A stretch of DNA of 64,000 bases. Origin: JAITVB01 sp031553805 (lineage in GTDB: Bacteria; Bacteroidota; Bacteroidia; Bacteroidales; Rikenellaceae). The translations under genes were made by a program, and so were the position numbers. The notes below the pieces were generated by a model, which was not told the origin of the DNA, did not search any database, and was given only the letters and a program-made list of their open reading frames with translations. Below are positions 8,629 through 15,965 of this stretch, piece after piece; position 1 is the stretch's first letter, and each line of letters opens with the position of its first letter. The stretch covers positions 62,001-126,000 of the forward strand of contig JAVBLC010000005.1 of the NCBI GenBank assembly GCA_031553805.1, in the 5' to 3' direction.

Positions 8629-9004
8629 CGGGGGTGGTGTTTTTGCCGTTATCGAAGAAAATTTTACTTAAAATGCCGACCACCTGGTTGGCGATCAGTT
8701 TCTTGCGCAAGGCAAACACCACGATCGCCCCGATCAGGAACAGGCTGCCCATCAGCACCATCGCCAACGGAAACGAACCGATAGCGCCGCCCAGCCAGAA
8801 AGTCACCGCCGCTGCCGCGAAAAAGAGCGTCACGCTCATCAGGATGGTGAAAATAATCAACCCGAACATCACGCTGAAGAAGTTCGACAGGTTTTCGACC
8901 AATCCCAACTTGATCTGGTCGGTGCGGATGTTTACATAATCATACAACTCCCGGGCGGTTTGCTCCAGGCGGTTGGGTTGTTTCTCTTCCTGCGGATTTT
9001 CCAT
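8621..9004 (-). CDS. Phage holin family (Holin-X, superfamily III) membrane protein
   Basis: This 127-residue protein has a short cytosolic amphipathic start ('ARELYDYVNIRTDQIKLGL', residues 17-35) and then two close hydrophobic helices (about 44-70 and 74-98). The short linker is 'WLGGAIGSF', and the Lys-rich tail begins 'RKKLIANQ'. This is the shape of the Holin-X family (PF07332), which despite its name is chromosomal in most Bacteroidota and not a lysis gene. There is no phage context here. The neighbours are a YtxH protein 19 bases upstream and a charged hypothetical overlapping its 3' end. A role in envelope stress or membrane organisation is inference only. Confidence 0.8.
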   Translation of the reverse strand: MENPQEEKQPNRLEQTARELYDYVNIRTDQIKLGLVENLSNFFSVMFGLIIFTILMSVTLFFAAAAVTFWLGGAIGSFPLAMVLMGSLFLIGAIVVFALRKKLIANQVVGILSKIFFDNGKNTTPDE

Positions 9005-9023
9005 AAGGTCGGTGAGGCTGATT

Positions 9024-9227
9024 TTAGAGTTCGTCTACCGCCGCTTTGTCGTGGCAGCACTTGTCGATCCGTTCGCGGATAAAGTCTTCGACCTTGTCCT
9101 TTTCGTCTTCGATGAAATCCATTACTTTCCGGCGTGTCCGCGAGCCTTTTTCGGGAGCAAACAACAGTGCGACGGCGGCTCCAATGGCAGCCCCGCTCAA
9201 AAACAACAATGCATCAGACGTTTTCAT
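9024..9227 (-). CDS. YtxH domain small membrane protein
   Basis: This 67-residue protein has one N-terminal hydrophobic helix with glycine spacing ('LSGAAIGAAVALLFAPEKG', residues about 10-28), the hallmark of YtxH proteins (PF12732). The short basic 'SRTRRKV' and an acidic/basic amphipathic tail with a CC pair follow. The family contains general-stress proteins of B. subtilis; its molecular function is unknown. It is first in a minus-strand trio ending at the terminator near 8241. Its upstream region 9228-9320 shares the intergenic space with the divergent SGNH hydrolase promoter. I could not find a convincing -33/-7 pair for the minus strand. Confidence 0.82.
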   Translation of the reverse strand: MKTSDALLFLSGAAIGAAVALLFAPEKGSRTRRKVMDFIEDEKDKVEDFIRERIDKCCHDKAAVDEL

Positions 9228-9295
9228 AATCCATAGTTTTAAGGATACTTATAAAATTAGGAAATTATTTCAAATAATGCAAAAACCAATCCGAA

Positions 9296-9328
9296 TTTGA
9301 TAAAAAACAATGAAAAAAGCTACATTTG
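9296..9328 (+). promoter_or_regulatory. Bacteroidota-type promoter for the SGNH hydrolase
   Basis: TTTG at 9296-9299, a 21 bp spacer and TACATTTG at 9321-9328 form a full-match promoter. The predicted RNA start near 9334 excludes the in-frame TTG at 9326 and supports the ATG at 9353 as the start codon. Confidence 0.8.
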
Positions 9329-9352
9329 TCGAAATCGCTAACCGACCCATGT

Positions 9353-10042
9353 ATGAAGAAGTTTTTTTTAGCCCTGTTGGCCGTTGTGGCTGCCCTGCCC
9401 GGTTTGGCCCAACAAGACCAGTATAAATGGATGGGGTATAGTCGCTATGCTCAATCCAACGCCGAACTGAAAACTCGTCCGGAACCTCCCGTCGCCGTCT
9501 TTATGGGCAACTCGATCACGGAGGGGTGGGCACGCACCCGGCCGGCGTTTTTCACGGAGAACAACTATGTCGGGCGCGGCATCAGCGGGCAGACCACACC
9601 GCAATTCCTGTCGCGCTTCCGGACCGACGTGATCGAGCTCCGCCCCCGCGTGGCGGTGATTGGCGGCGGGATCAACGACATGGCTGAAAAAGTGGGCGCA
9701 TACAATGCCGACCTGACCTTTGGCAATATCTGCTCGATGGCCGAACTGGCCCGGGCCAATGGGATCACACCTATCCTGACCTCGGTGTTGCCGGCAGCCG
9801 TCATTCCGTGGAACAAAGAGTTGGTGTGGGATCCGTCGCTGGTGGCCGAGTTGAACGACCGTATCAAGGCTTATGCTGATCTTCAGCGGATCCCATACGT
9901 GGACTATTACGAAAAAATGGAGGATGGTCGCCAGGGACTGATCGCGGAATATACCTACGACGGGGTGCATATCACCGCGGCGGGTTATGCCGTAATGGAG
10001 GCGCTCGTGCAGGCCGCCATCGACAAGGCCCTGGGCCGTTAA
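9353..10042 (+). CDS. Exported SGNH/GDSL-family hydrolase
   Basis: This 229-residue protein has a Sec signal peptide ('MKKFFLALLAVVAALPGLAQ', cut near residue 20). The SGNH blocks are visible: block I 'MGNSITEGW' with nucleophile Ser54, block II 'GRGISGQT' (oxyanion Gly near 76-79), block III 'GGGINDM' with Asn108, and block V 'YDGVHITAAGY' with Asp203 and His206. It is likely a periplasmic esterase or carbohydrate deacetylase, as with many Bacteroidales relatives; the substrate cannot be read from sequence. It has its own promoter and ends 14 bases before miaA, so the two may be cotranscribed. Confidence 0.92.
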   Translation: MKKFFLALLAVVAALPGLAQQDQYKWMGYSRYAQSNAELKTRPEPPVAVFMGNSITEGWARTRPAFFTENNYVGRGISGQTTPQFLSRFRTDVIELRPRVAVIGGGINDMAEKVGAYNADLTFGNICSMAELARANGITPILTSVLPAAVIPWNKELVWDPSLVAELNDRIKAYADLQRIPYVDYYEKMEDGRQGLIAEYTYDGVHITAAGYAVMEALVQAAIDKALGR

Positions 10043-10056
10043 ACCTTTTCCGGGGA

Positions 10057-11022
10057 ATGATCACGCTGCTTGGCCCGACCGCTTCCGGCAAGACTGCCTT
10101 GGCTGTCCGCATCGCGGCCCGGCTGGGGATGGAGATCATTTCCGCCGACTCGCGCCAGGTTTACCGCGGAATGGACATCGGTACCGGCAAAGATCTTTCG
10201 GAGTATCAGGTGGACGGGATGCCTGTGCCGGTTCACTTGATTGACATTCACGATGCCGGGTACAAGTATAATCTTTTTGAATATCAGCAGGATTTTTTCA
10301 GGGTATATCGTCAACTGCTTTCCGAAGGCAAGGGCATATTGCTTTGCGGCGGCAGCGGCCTGTATATCGAGGCCGTGACCGAGGGTTACGAACTTTATCC
10401 TGTGCCTCCCGACAATGCGCTGCGTGCCGAGCTTGAGAAATTTTCACTGGAGGAGCTTTCCGAAAAGCTGGCGGTGATGAAACGGCTGCACAACCGTACC
10501 GACGTCGACAACAAAAAGCGCGTGATCCGCGCCATCGAGATCGAAACGTATATCGCAAAACATCCGGAAGCCGCTCCCGAATTTCCGTCGATCGAAAACC
10601 TCTGTCTCGGGATCGATGTGCCGCGCGAGGTACGGCGTGAGCGGATCACCCGGCGCCTGCACGCCCGCCTTGAAGAGGGGCTGGTCGAGGAGGTGAGGGG
10701 CTTGCTCGACCGGGGTATTTCACCAGAAGACCTCGCCTATTATGGCCTTGAATACAGATACCTGACTCTCTACCTGACAGGCCGACTCAGTTACGAAAAA
10801 ATGGTCGGCGAATTGGAAACGGCGATCCACCAATTCAGCAAACGCCAGATGACATGGTTTCGGGGCATGGAGCGCCGCGGCGCCAAAATCCATTGGATCG
10901 ACGGCACGCAACCTCTCGAAACACAACTCGACCAAGCGCTGCAAATTGTTGCAAAACACAAAAATAGCCCATTCACAAAGTGCCGACAGGCGCAGGGCGT
11001 AGCCCTGCAATCCCGCCTATAG
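10057..11022 (+). CDS. miaA: tRNA dimethylallyltransferase MiaA
   Basis: MiaA transfers the dimethylallyl group to N6 of A37 in tRNAs that read UNN codons. The P-loop is 'GPTASGKT' (6-13). 'ISADSRQVYRGMDIGTGK' (about 28-45) carries the catalytic Asp and the DSRQVY signature, and 'LCGGSGLYIEA' follows near residue 90. The rest covers the insertion domain and the C-terminal 'QFSKRQMTWFRG' motif that binds tRNA. The final ~15 residues do not look like MiaA: they are encoded by a palindrome (10992-11008) that belongs to the downstream repeat region, so the stop codon at 11020 was probably supplied by the repeat. The core enzyme appears intact. Confidence 0.95.
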   Translation: MITLLGPTASGKTALAVRIAARLGMEIISADSRQVYRGMDIGTGKDLSEYQVDGMPVPVHLIDIHDAGYKYNLFEYQQDFFRVYRQLLSEGKGILLCGGSGLYIEAVTEGYELYPVPPDNALRAELEKFSLEELSEKLAVMKRLHNRTDVDNKKRVIRAIEIETYIAKHPEAAPEFPSIENLCLGIDVPREVRRERITRRLHARLEEGLVEEVRGLLDRGISPEDLAYYGLEYRYLTLYLTGRLSYEKMVGELETAIHQFSKRQMTWFRGMERRGAKIHWIDGTQPLETQLDQALQIVAKHKNSPFTKCRQAQGVALQSRL

Positions 11023-11465
11023 CCAAATGGCGTGAAAAAAATATGGAGAAAAGCGTAAGCGGAGTCCACTGTTTGAGCGTAGCGAGTTGTGGACGCAGCA
11101 GCTTTTCGGAATATTTTTTAGCCATTTGGCTAAAGCGGTGGCTTTTCTTTGGTTACTTTCTTTGGGTGGTAGCCAAAGAAAGTAACGACGCACTAACGAT
11201 CGATATACAAAAGCCCGTCGCGAGCGGAAAAACAGCTTATTGCGCGCAGGGCTTTGCCCTGCGCATTGACGTATGCCCGCCGTGAGATTTTTATGCAATG
11301 GAAAGTAACCTCTTCCAAGCCGGATTCGGCATAAAAATCTCTGGGGAGTGTGGCCACCGCACATTGGGCTACGCCGAGAGAATAGCCGCTTTTTATAAAA
11401 GGCGCCGCAAAAATTTCTCTGAGAAACTTTGTCTCTCTTGAGTGACTTTACCTTGCAAAAGTTTT
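10992..11465. repeat. Palindrome-dense intergenic repeat region between miaA and folE
   Basis: No credible gene lies in this ~440 bp gap. Instead there are five inverted repeats: 10992-10998/11002-11008 (inside the miaA end), 11021-11031/11121-11131, 11152-11165/11173-11186 (14-bp perfect stem, 7-nt loop), 11244-11252/11256-11264 (9 bp, TTT loop) and 11284-11296/11329-11341 (13 bp, 32-nt loop). The second continues inward to make a ~110-nt imperfect hairpin. The last part (about 11385-11465) shares 'GCCGCTTTTTxTAAAA' and the following segment with the inverted repeat pair near 49.2-49.5 kb. I read it as an accumulation of dispersed palindromic (REP/BIME-like) elements. Confidence 0.75.
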
Positions 11466-11487
11466 AGTGAAACGACGAAAAATTCGC

Positions 11488-11518
11488 TTTCAAAATAGAA
11501 CAGAAAAAATTACCTTTG
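11488..11518 (+). promoter_or_regulatory. Bacteroidota-type promoter for folE
   Basis: TTTC at 11488-11491, a 19 bp spacer and TACCTTTG at 11511-11518. The -7 box is exact and the -33 box has one mismatch. The RNA would start near 11524, so translation must start at the ATG at 11536 and not at the in-frame ATG at 11467. Confidence 0.75.
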
Positions 11519-11535
11519 TGGCTTACAAAAGCACT

Positions 11536-12156
11536 ATGCCGGAAAAAGATTTCATCGAGAACTATCGCAAAGAAGAGTCGTACAACGACCCCAAGATAGA
11601 ACAGCTGATGTTTCACTACGGTGAAATCCTGAAGTTGATCGGCGAAGACCCCACCCGCGAAGGCCTTCAGAAGACCCCGGAGCGCGTGTCAAAAGCCATG
11701 AGTTTTCTCGTCAACGGCTACGAACAGGACGCGGAAGAGATCCTCCTCTCGGCAAAATTCAAGGAAGAATATAAACAAATGGTGATCGTCAAAGACATCG
11801 AGCTCTACTCGCTGTGCGAACACCACCTGATGCCGTTTATCGGCAAAGCCCACGTGGCGTATATCCCCAATGGCTATATTACCGGCCTGTCGAAGATCGC
11901 CCGTGTGGTCGAAGTGTTTGCCCGGCGCCTGCAGGTGCAGGAGCGGCTGACGGTTCAGATCCGTGATTGCATCCAGCGCGCGCTCAACCCTATGGGGGTG
12001 GCCGTGGTGATCGAGGCGTCGCACACCTGTATGCAGATGCGCGGCATTCAGAAACAGAATTCAACCACCACCACGTCGGCCTTTACCGGCGTGTTCCTCT
12101 CGCAGATGCAGACACGCGAGGAGTTTATTCATTTAATCAGCAACAAACTGCGCTGA
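11536..12156 (+). CDS. folE: GTP cyclohydrolase I FolE
   Basis: FolE converts GTP to 7,8-dihydroneopterin triphosphate, the entry to tetrahydrofolate and, in many bacteria, to queuosine precursors. The chosen start gives 206 residues, a normal length. Zinc ligands are visible as Cys94 and His97 in 'SLCEHHLMPF' and Cys165 in 'HTCMQMRG'; the catalytic His is His96. 'TREGLQKTPERV' (40-51) and 'GLSKIARVVE' (117-126) are family hallmarks. It is a classical zinc-type (IA) enzyme, not the FolE2 type, so zinc supply matters to it. A PurF-like gene follows after 37 bases. Confidence 0.96.
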   Translation: MPEKDFIENYRKEESYNDPKIEQLMFHYGEILKLIGEDPTREGLQKTPERVSKAMSFLVNGYEQDAEEILLSAKFKEEYKQMVIVKDIELYSLCEHHLMPFIGKAHVAYIPNGYITGLSKIARVVEVFARRLQVQERLTVQIRDCIQRALNPMGVAVVIEASHTCMQMRGIQKQNSTTTTSAFTGVFLSQMQTREEFIHLISNKLR

Positions 12157-12193
12157 TCCCAGCGCGAAAACCTATAAAAACAATACGAAAAAA

Positions 12194-13612
12194 ATGAGCG
12201 GTTTCTTTGGCTGTATTTCGAAGAGAGAGTGTGTTTCTGACGTTTTTTACGGAACGGACTACCATTCCCACCTGGGCACCAAACGTGCGGGGATGGCGTT
12301 TTATACCAACGAACTGTTTATCCGGTCGATCCACAGTCTCGAGAGCGCCTATTTCCGGAACAAATTCGAACCCGAACTCGACCGCTTCGTCGGCGCCCGC
12401 ATGGGCATCGGGGTGATCAGCGACACCGAATCGCAACCCATTACACTGACGTCCCACCTGGGGCGTTTTGCATTGGTGACGATCGGGCGCATCGACAACC
12501 TCGACGAGATCACCGAAAAACTGCTGGAAAAACGCATCAATTTCGCCGAACTGTCGGGGTCGAAGATCAACCCTACGGAACTGGTGGCGATCCTGATCAG
12601 CCTGGCCAATACGTTTGAAGAGGGGATCGAAGAGGTACACAAAATTGTCAAAGGGTCGTGCAGTATGCTGATCCTGACCGACAAGGGACTCTACGCTGTG
12701 CGCGACAAGAACGGCCGCACGCCGGTGGTGCTCGGGCGCAATGCCGAGGGGTTTGTGGTGGCGACCGAAAGTTCGTCGTTCACCAACCTCGATTACACCC
12801 TCGTGCGTGATTTGAAACCCAGCGAAGGTGTTTTCATTACGGCCGACGAAGCGAAAACGGTCGTTTCGCCCGGGAAGAAGAACCAGATCTGCGCCTTTAT
12901 GTGGGTCTACTACGGTTACCCGTCGTCCTATTACGAGGGGATTAACGTCGAAGCAGCCCGCTACCGTTGCGGCGCGGCGCTGGCACGGCGCGATGACCTG
13001 ACCGAATACGACTTTGTGGCCGACATTCCCGACTCGGGCGTGGGCCATGCGATCGGCTACAGCAACCAGGCGTGCAAACCCTACAAACGCGCCTTTGTGA
13101 AATACACCCCCACCTGGCCCCGCAGCTTTATGCCGCAAAACCAGAATATGCGCAGCCTGGTGGCCAAGATGAAATTGATCCCGAACCAAGCGCTGACGTG
13201 CGGGGCACGGATCATTTTTCTGGATGACTCGATCGTGCGCGGGACTCAATTACAAGACAACGTAGTGAAATTGAGGGAGTCAGGGGTGGAAAAGATTCAT
13301 ATGCGGATCGCTTGTCCGCCGTTGATCTTCCCGTGTAATTTCTTGAATTTCTCGTCGTCGCGATCTTCTTTCGACCTTTATACACGACGCATTATCCGCG
13401 ACCTGGAAGGATGCGACGATTTTTCGGACGAGATTTTGCAGGAGTATGCTAATCCGGACTCCGATCGGTATAAAAAAATGGTCGAAGTGATGCGCCAGGC
13501 CATCAGCCTCGATTCGCTCCGTTTCCAGCGCCTCGAAGACATGGTCGAGGCGATCGGGTTGCCGAAAAGCGAGATTTGCACCCATTGTTGGGATAACTCC
13601 AGCAGTTTTTGA
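12194..13612 (+). CDS. PurF-like amidophosphoribosyltransferase homologue lacking the N-terminal Cys nucleophile
   Basis: The 472-residue protein has both PurF halves: an N-terminal glutaminase-type domain and a C-terminal phosphoribosyltransferase domain. The PRPP loop 'IFLDDSIVRGTQ' (341-352) is complete. The N-terminus reads Met-Ser-Gly-Phe-Phe-Gly where PurF has a Cys that becomes the N-terminal nucleophile, so glutamine hydrolysis should not work. Four cysteines (233, 381, 462, 465) lie where B. subtilis PurF binds its 4Fe-4S cluster (236, 382, 437, 440), so a cluster is likely. Similar proteins occur widely in Bacteroidota next to a true PurF and are usually labelled amidophosphoribosyltransferase. 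The real role is unclear: an ammonia-dependent enzyme or a regulatory paralogue. It is probably cotranscribed with folE and the FMN reductase. Confidence 0.85.
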   Translation: MSGFFGCISKRECVSDVFYGTDYHSHLGTKRAGMAFYTNELFIRSIHSLESAYFRNKFEPELDRFVGARMGIGVISDTESQPITLTSHLGRFALVTIGRIDNLDEITEKLLEKRINFAELSGSKINPTELVAILISLANTFEEGIEEVHKIVKGSCSMLILTDKGLYAVRDKNGRTPVVLGRNAEGFVVATESSSFTNLDYTLVRDLKPSEGVFITADEAKTVVSPGKKNQICAFMWVYYGYPSSYYEGINVEAARYRCGAALARRDDLTEYDFVADIPDSGVGHAIGYSNQACKPYKRAFVKYTPTWPRSFMPQNQNMRSLVAKMKLIPNQALTCGARIIFLDDSIVRGTQLQDNVVKLRESGVEKIHMRIACPPLIFPCNFLNFSSSRSSFDLYTRRIIRDLEGCDDFSDEILQEYANPDSDRYKKMVEVMRQAISLDSLRFQRLEDMVEAIGLPKSEICTHCWDNSSSF

Positions 13613-13614
13613 CG

Positions 13615-14151
13615 ATGAAAATAGCGATCATATCCTCGAGTGTGCGCGAGGGACGCAACAGCCACCGGGTGGCGTTGTTTATGCAGGCCCTGCTGAAAGG
13701 GCGCGGTGTGGAGGTGGATATGCTCGACCTGAAAGCGTTTGATTTTCCGCTCTTCACCGAGCGCTATCCCTTACTAAAGGTGCGGCCGGCGGGGTTGGAC
13801 GATTACGCCGAACGTTTCCGCGCGGCCGACGGGGTGCTGATCGTGTCGCCGGTCTATAACGCCGATTATCCGGCAGCGCTCAAGAACGTAATCGACGTTT
13901 TCGTCAAAGAATGGGTTCACAAGCCAGTGGGCGTGGTGTCGGTCACTTATGGGAAAACACCAGGGATTGCCACTGCACAGAAGATCCAGACGCTGGTGAT
14001 GAAGCTCGGGGCGTGTGCCGTGCCGTCGTTCTGTACGATGATCGAGGTGCAGGACAACTTTTCTGAAACAGGCGAGGCTGCCGATCCCGTGCTGATGGAA
14101 AAATTTTCCGCACCGGTGATCGACGAATTGCTGGCGTTTTCGGCAAAGTGA
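13615..14151 (+). CDS. NADPH-dependent FMN reductase family flavoprotein
   Basis: This is a 178-residue flavodoxin-fold protein starting at the ATG two bases after the previous stop. The FMN phosphate loop is 'ISSSVREGRNSHRVA' (5-19), followed by 'VSPVYNADYPAALKNVIDVF' around residues 80-99, whose P-x-Y-N-x-x-x-P-x-x-L-K-N core is typical of the NADPH-dependent FMN reductase/azoreductase group (PF03358). It probably reduces flavin or quinones using NADPH in the cytosol. The physiological substrate is unknown. The near-overlap with the PurF-like gene suggests a shared mRNA, which ends at the long hairpin terminator at 14171. Confidence 0.9.
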   Translation: MKIAIISSSVREGRNSHRVALFMQALLKGRGVEVDMLDLKAFDFPLFTERYPLLKVRPAGLDDYAERFRAADGVLIVSPVYNADYPAALKNVIDVFVKEWVHKPVGVVSVTYGKTPGIATAQKIQTLVMKLGACAVPSFCTMIEVQDNFSETGEAADPVLMEKFSAPVIDELLAFSAK

Positions 14152-14170
14152 AATAAAATTATTTGCATAG

Positions 14171-14207
14171 AAAGAGGGCGGAAATAGATACTATTTCCGC
14201 CCTCTTT
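14171..14207. terminator. Bidirectional terminator between the FMN reductase gene and deoC
   Basis: A 17-bp perfect stem (14171-14187 with 14191-14207) has a 3-nt loop. It carries A/T runs on both sides, and lies between two convergent genes. Confidence 0.9.
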
Positions 14208-14223
14208 ATTTCACGGTTCGCCG

Positions 14224-15090
14224 TTAAAAATAGAAAACCTGTTCTCCTTTGATTGTACTCAACAGGTTGTTGGCCAGCCCGCTGGCGCCAATCCGGAAAA
14301 ATTCGGGGGTGAGCCATGCATCGCCCAGCGCTTCCTGGACAATGGCATAATAGCGGATCGCATCCCCGGCCGTAGCCACGCCTCCCGCTACTTTTACGCC
14401 GACCCGGCGACCCGTCGCGGCATGAAAATCTTGCGCGGCAAGACACATCGTCAGAAAAGCCCCGGGTGAAGCCCCCGGCCCGTTCTTGCCCGTCGAGGTT
14501 TTTATGAAATCGGCGCCGCCGCACATCGCGTCGATCGATGCACGGTAGACATCGCTCAATGACGGCAACAGGCCCGATTCGAGAATCACTTTCAGCCTCG
14601 TTTCAGCATCGAGTTCGGCCCGGATCGTTTCGATTTCGCCGGCTACCGCTTCGTCATTTCCGTCGCGGAATTCGCCGAGATTCAGTACGATGTCGATCTC
14701 GTCGGCCCCGTTCTCTTCGGCCATCGCACATTCCAGCATTTTCACTTCGAGAAACGAATGTGATGACGGAAAACCACCCGCCACCGCCGCAATGGCCACT
14801 TCGCTATCGCCCAGTTCCAGTCCGGCCACCTCGACGAACTCGGGGTAAACGCATACCGCTGCCACCTGGGGGATTGCAGGAAAGTGGGTTTTGAAAGCGG
14901 CCACTTTGTCAACAAAGACCTTGACACTCAACGCTGAATCGAGCGGATTGAGCGAGGTCAGGTCGAGGCACGCATAGCAATGCTGAAAGATCTCGGGTTG
15001 GCGCAACGAGGCGACCCGTGCTTCGGCTGCAGCCAGCCGGGCGGTCACTTGCGAGGGATCTATAGGTTTAAATGGGAGCAGACCGTTCAT
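14224..15090 (-). CDS. deoC: Deoxyribose-phosphate aldolase DeoC
   Basis: DeoC cleaves 2-deoxyribose-5-phosphate to glyceraldehyde-3-phosphate and acetaldehyde, the last step of deoxynucleoside salvage. The 288-residue protein has the Schiff-base lysine in 'DFIKTSTGK' (Lys197), the second lysine in 'VKVAGGV' (Lys233) and the acidic relay in 'EIDIVLN' (Asp133). The N-terminal extension of ~40 residues compared with the short DeoC form is common in Bacteroidota. It is transcribed alone from a clear promoter that begins right behind the neighbouring 4Fe-4S gene, and stops before the strong hairpin at 14171. Confidence 0.95.
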   Translation of the reverse strand: MNGLLPFKPIDPSQVTARLAAAEARVASLRQPEIFQHCYACLDLTSLNPLDSALSVKVFVDKVAAFKTHFPAIPQVAAVCVYPEFVEVAGLELGDSEVAIAAVAGGFPSSHSFLEVKMLECAMAEENGADEIDIVLNLGEFRDGNDEAVAGEIETIRAELDAETRLKVILESGLLPSLSDVYRASIDAMCGGADFIKTSTGKNGPGASPGAFLTMCLAAQDFHAATGRRVGVKVAGGVATAGDAIRYYAIVQEALGDAWLTPEFFRIGASGLANNLLSTIKGEQVFYF

Positions 15091-15111
15091 TGTCGTAGGT
15101 TTCTAATACGA

Positions 15112-15141
15112 CAAATATACGAAAAAAACGTATTTGCACAA
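15112..15141 (-). promoter_or_regulatory. Bacteroidota-type promoter for deoC
   Basis: On the minus strand, TTG (15141-15139), a 19 bp spacer and TATATTTG (15119-15112) match the consensus. The -33 box ends three bases from the stop codon of the upstream 4Fe-4S gene. The leader is about 17 bases. Confidence 0.8.
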
Positions 15142-15143
15142 TG

Positions 15144-15392
15144 TTATTCGCCCTCTTCGGGCGTCGGATCGCCTTTCCGTACATAGGAAAGCGCCCCCGA
15201 TGGACAAGCCTCGATCACGGCGATGATCTCTGCCGCAGGGGCGGCCTTGGCGTCGATCCAGGGGCGGCGCACCGGATCGAAAACCGAGCGTAACCGCGAG
15301 TAGCAGATGCCGGCGTGGATGCATTTGCTTTGGTTCCAACGGATCGTGATCTCGTCGGTGTGGTAGAAAAGGGTCCGATCAATCAGTTTCAT
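15144..15392 (-). CDS. Divergent 4Fe-4S mono-cluster ferredoxin-like protein (YjdI type)
   Basis: This 82-residue cytosolic protein starts at the ATG giving 'MKLIDRTLFYHTDEITIRW'. The cysteine pattern 'SKCIHAGICYSRLRSVF' followed by 'IEACPSGALSY' is that of the PF06902 divergent 4Fe-4S mono-cluster family (E. coli YjdI). The 'W/D' positions around 'RRPWIDAKAA' are also typical. The family is thought to bind one iron-sulfur cluster, and its redox partner is unknown. An upstream in-frame ATG at 15416 would add eight residues without family similarity, so I prefer 15392. It lies upstream of deoC on the same strand but deoC has its own promoter. Confidence 0.9.
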   Translation of the reverse strand: MKLIDRTLFYHTDEITIRWNQSKCIHAGICYSRLRSVFDPVRRPWIDAKAAPAAEIIAVIEACPSGALSYVRKGDPTPEEGE

Positions 15393-15496
15393 AATGCATA
15401 AGCCGGATATAATCAAAAATCCGGAAAACGTAGATGCAAGAATCGTTCCGGCGGGTGCCGGTCAGGGGAATGGGAAACGTGAGAATGGTGCGGAGA

Positions 15497-15802
15497 TTAT
15501 TCGTCCGATTCGTCCGACTCGTCGGCCAGCTCTTCGGCACCCTTGATATCGTCGTCGTAATAATCCTTCTCTTCTTCCTCTTCCACTTTCGAGTCGATCT
15601 TGACATCCACTTTGATCAGGTAGCTCACGTCTTCGGTTTCGAGCATGATGGCATAGAAAAAATCGCCCGGGCCTTTGTCGATACGGATCATACTGTCCGT
15701 GTAGCCGTAGGGATATTTCTTCTTTACCAGGTCAAGCAACTCGTCCGAAAGGTTCTTGTAACTGATTACTACTCTTTTCTTTGGCTGTTCCGATGATGCC
15801 AT
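15497..15802 (-). CDS. Acidic-tailed conserved Bacteroidales hypothetical protein
   Basis: This 101-residue soluble protein has a compact N-terminal part with 'VVISYKNLSDELLDLVKKKYPYGYTDSMIRIDKGPGDFFYA' spanning about residues 11-51; only its key pieces are family-like: the 'YPxGxTDxMIRIDKG' core and the strand 'VSYLIKVDVKIDS'. The last third is very acidic, with runs of Glu and Asp. I recall close relatives as conserved hypotheticals throughout Bacteroidales with the same acidic tail. Acidic tails of this kind suggest a nucleic-acid-binding competitor or ribosome-associated role, but that is speculation. No promoter of full match was found; TATACTTG at 15831-15824 on the minus strand is a near match. 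Confidence 0.78.
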   Translation of the reverse strand: MASSEQPKKRVVISYKNLSDELLDLVKKKYPYGYTDSMIRIDKGPGDFFYAIMLETEDVSYLIKVDVKIDSKVEEEEEKDYYDDDIKGAEELADESDESDE

Positions 15803-15965
15803 AAAAACGTGATGTTTTTTTTACAAGTATACACAAAATTTGGAAAAGCAACCGTTTTCACCAAAAAAATACCTCTTTTTTATATTCACGGCATTTCCCG
15901 TGCCGCGTAACGTATTTTTTCTGTCCGGATTTGCCTATCTTTACCGGGCCATTCTTTGTAGAGCG

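Noticed and set aside
8621..9004. Phage lysis gene, because of the holin family name
   Set aside because: There are no phage genes nearby, and the family is widespread on Bacteroidota chromosomes with YtxH neighbours.
11017..11364. Minus-strand open frame of 115 codons between miaA and folE
   Set aside because: It is made entirely of palindromic repeats, has no family and shows low-complexity repeated segments.
15840..15965. Longer ligA start with a hydrophobic N-terminus
   Set aside because: The LigA Ia domain starts at 15966, and the near-consensus promoter box lies inside the extra segment.
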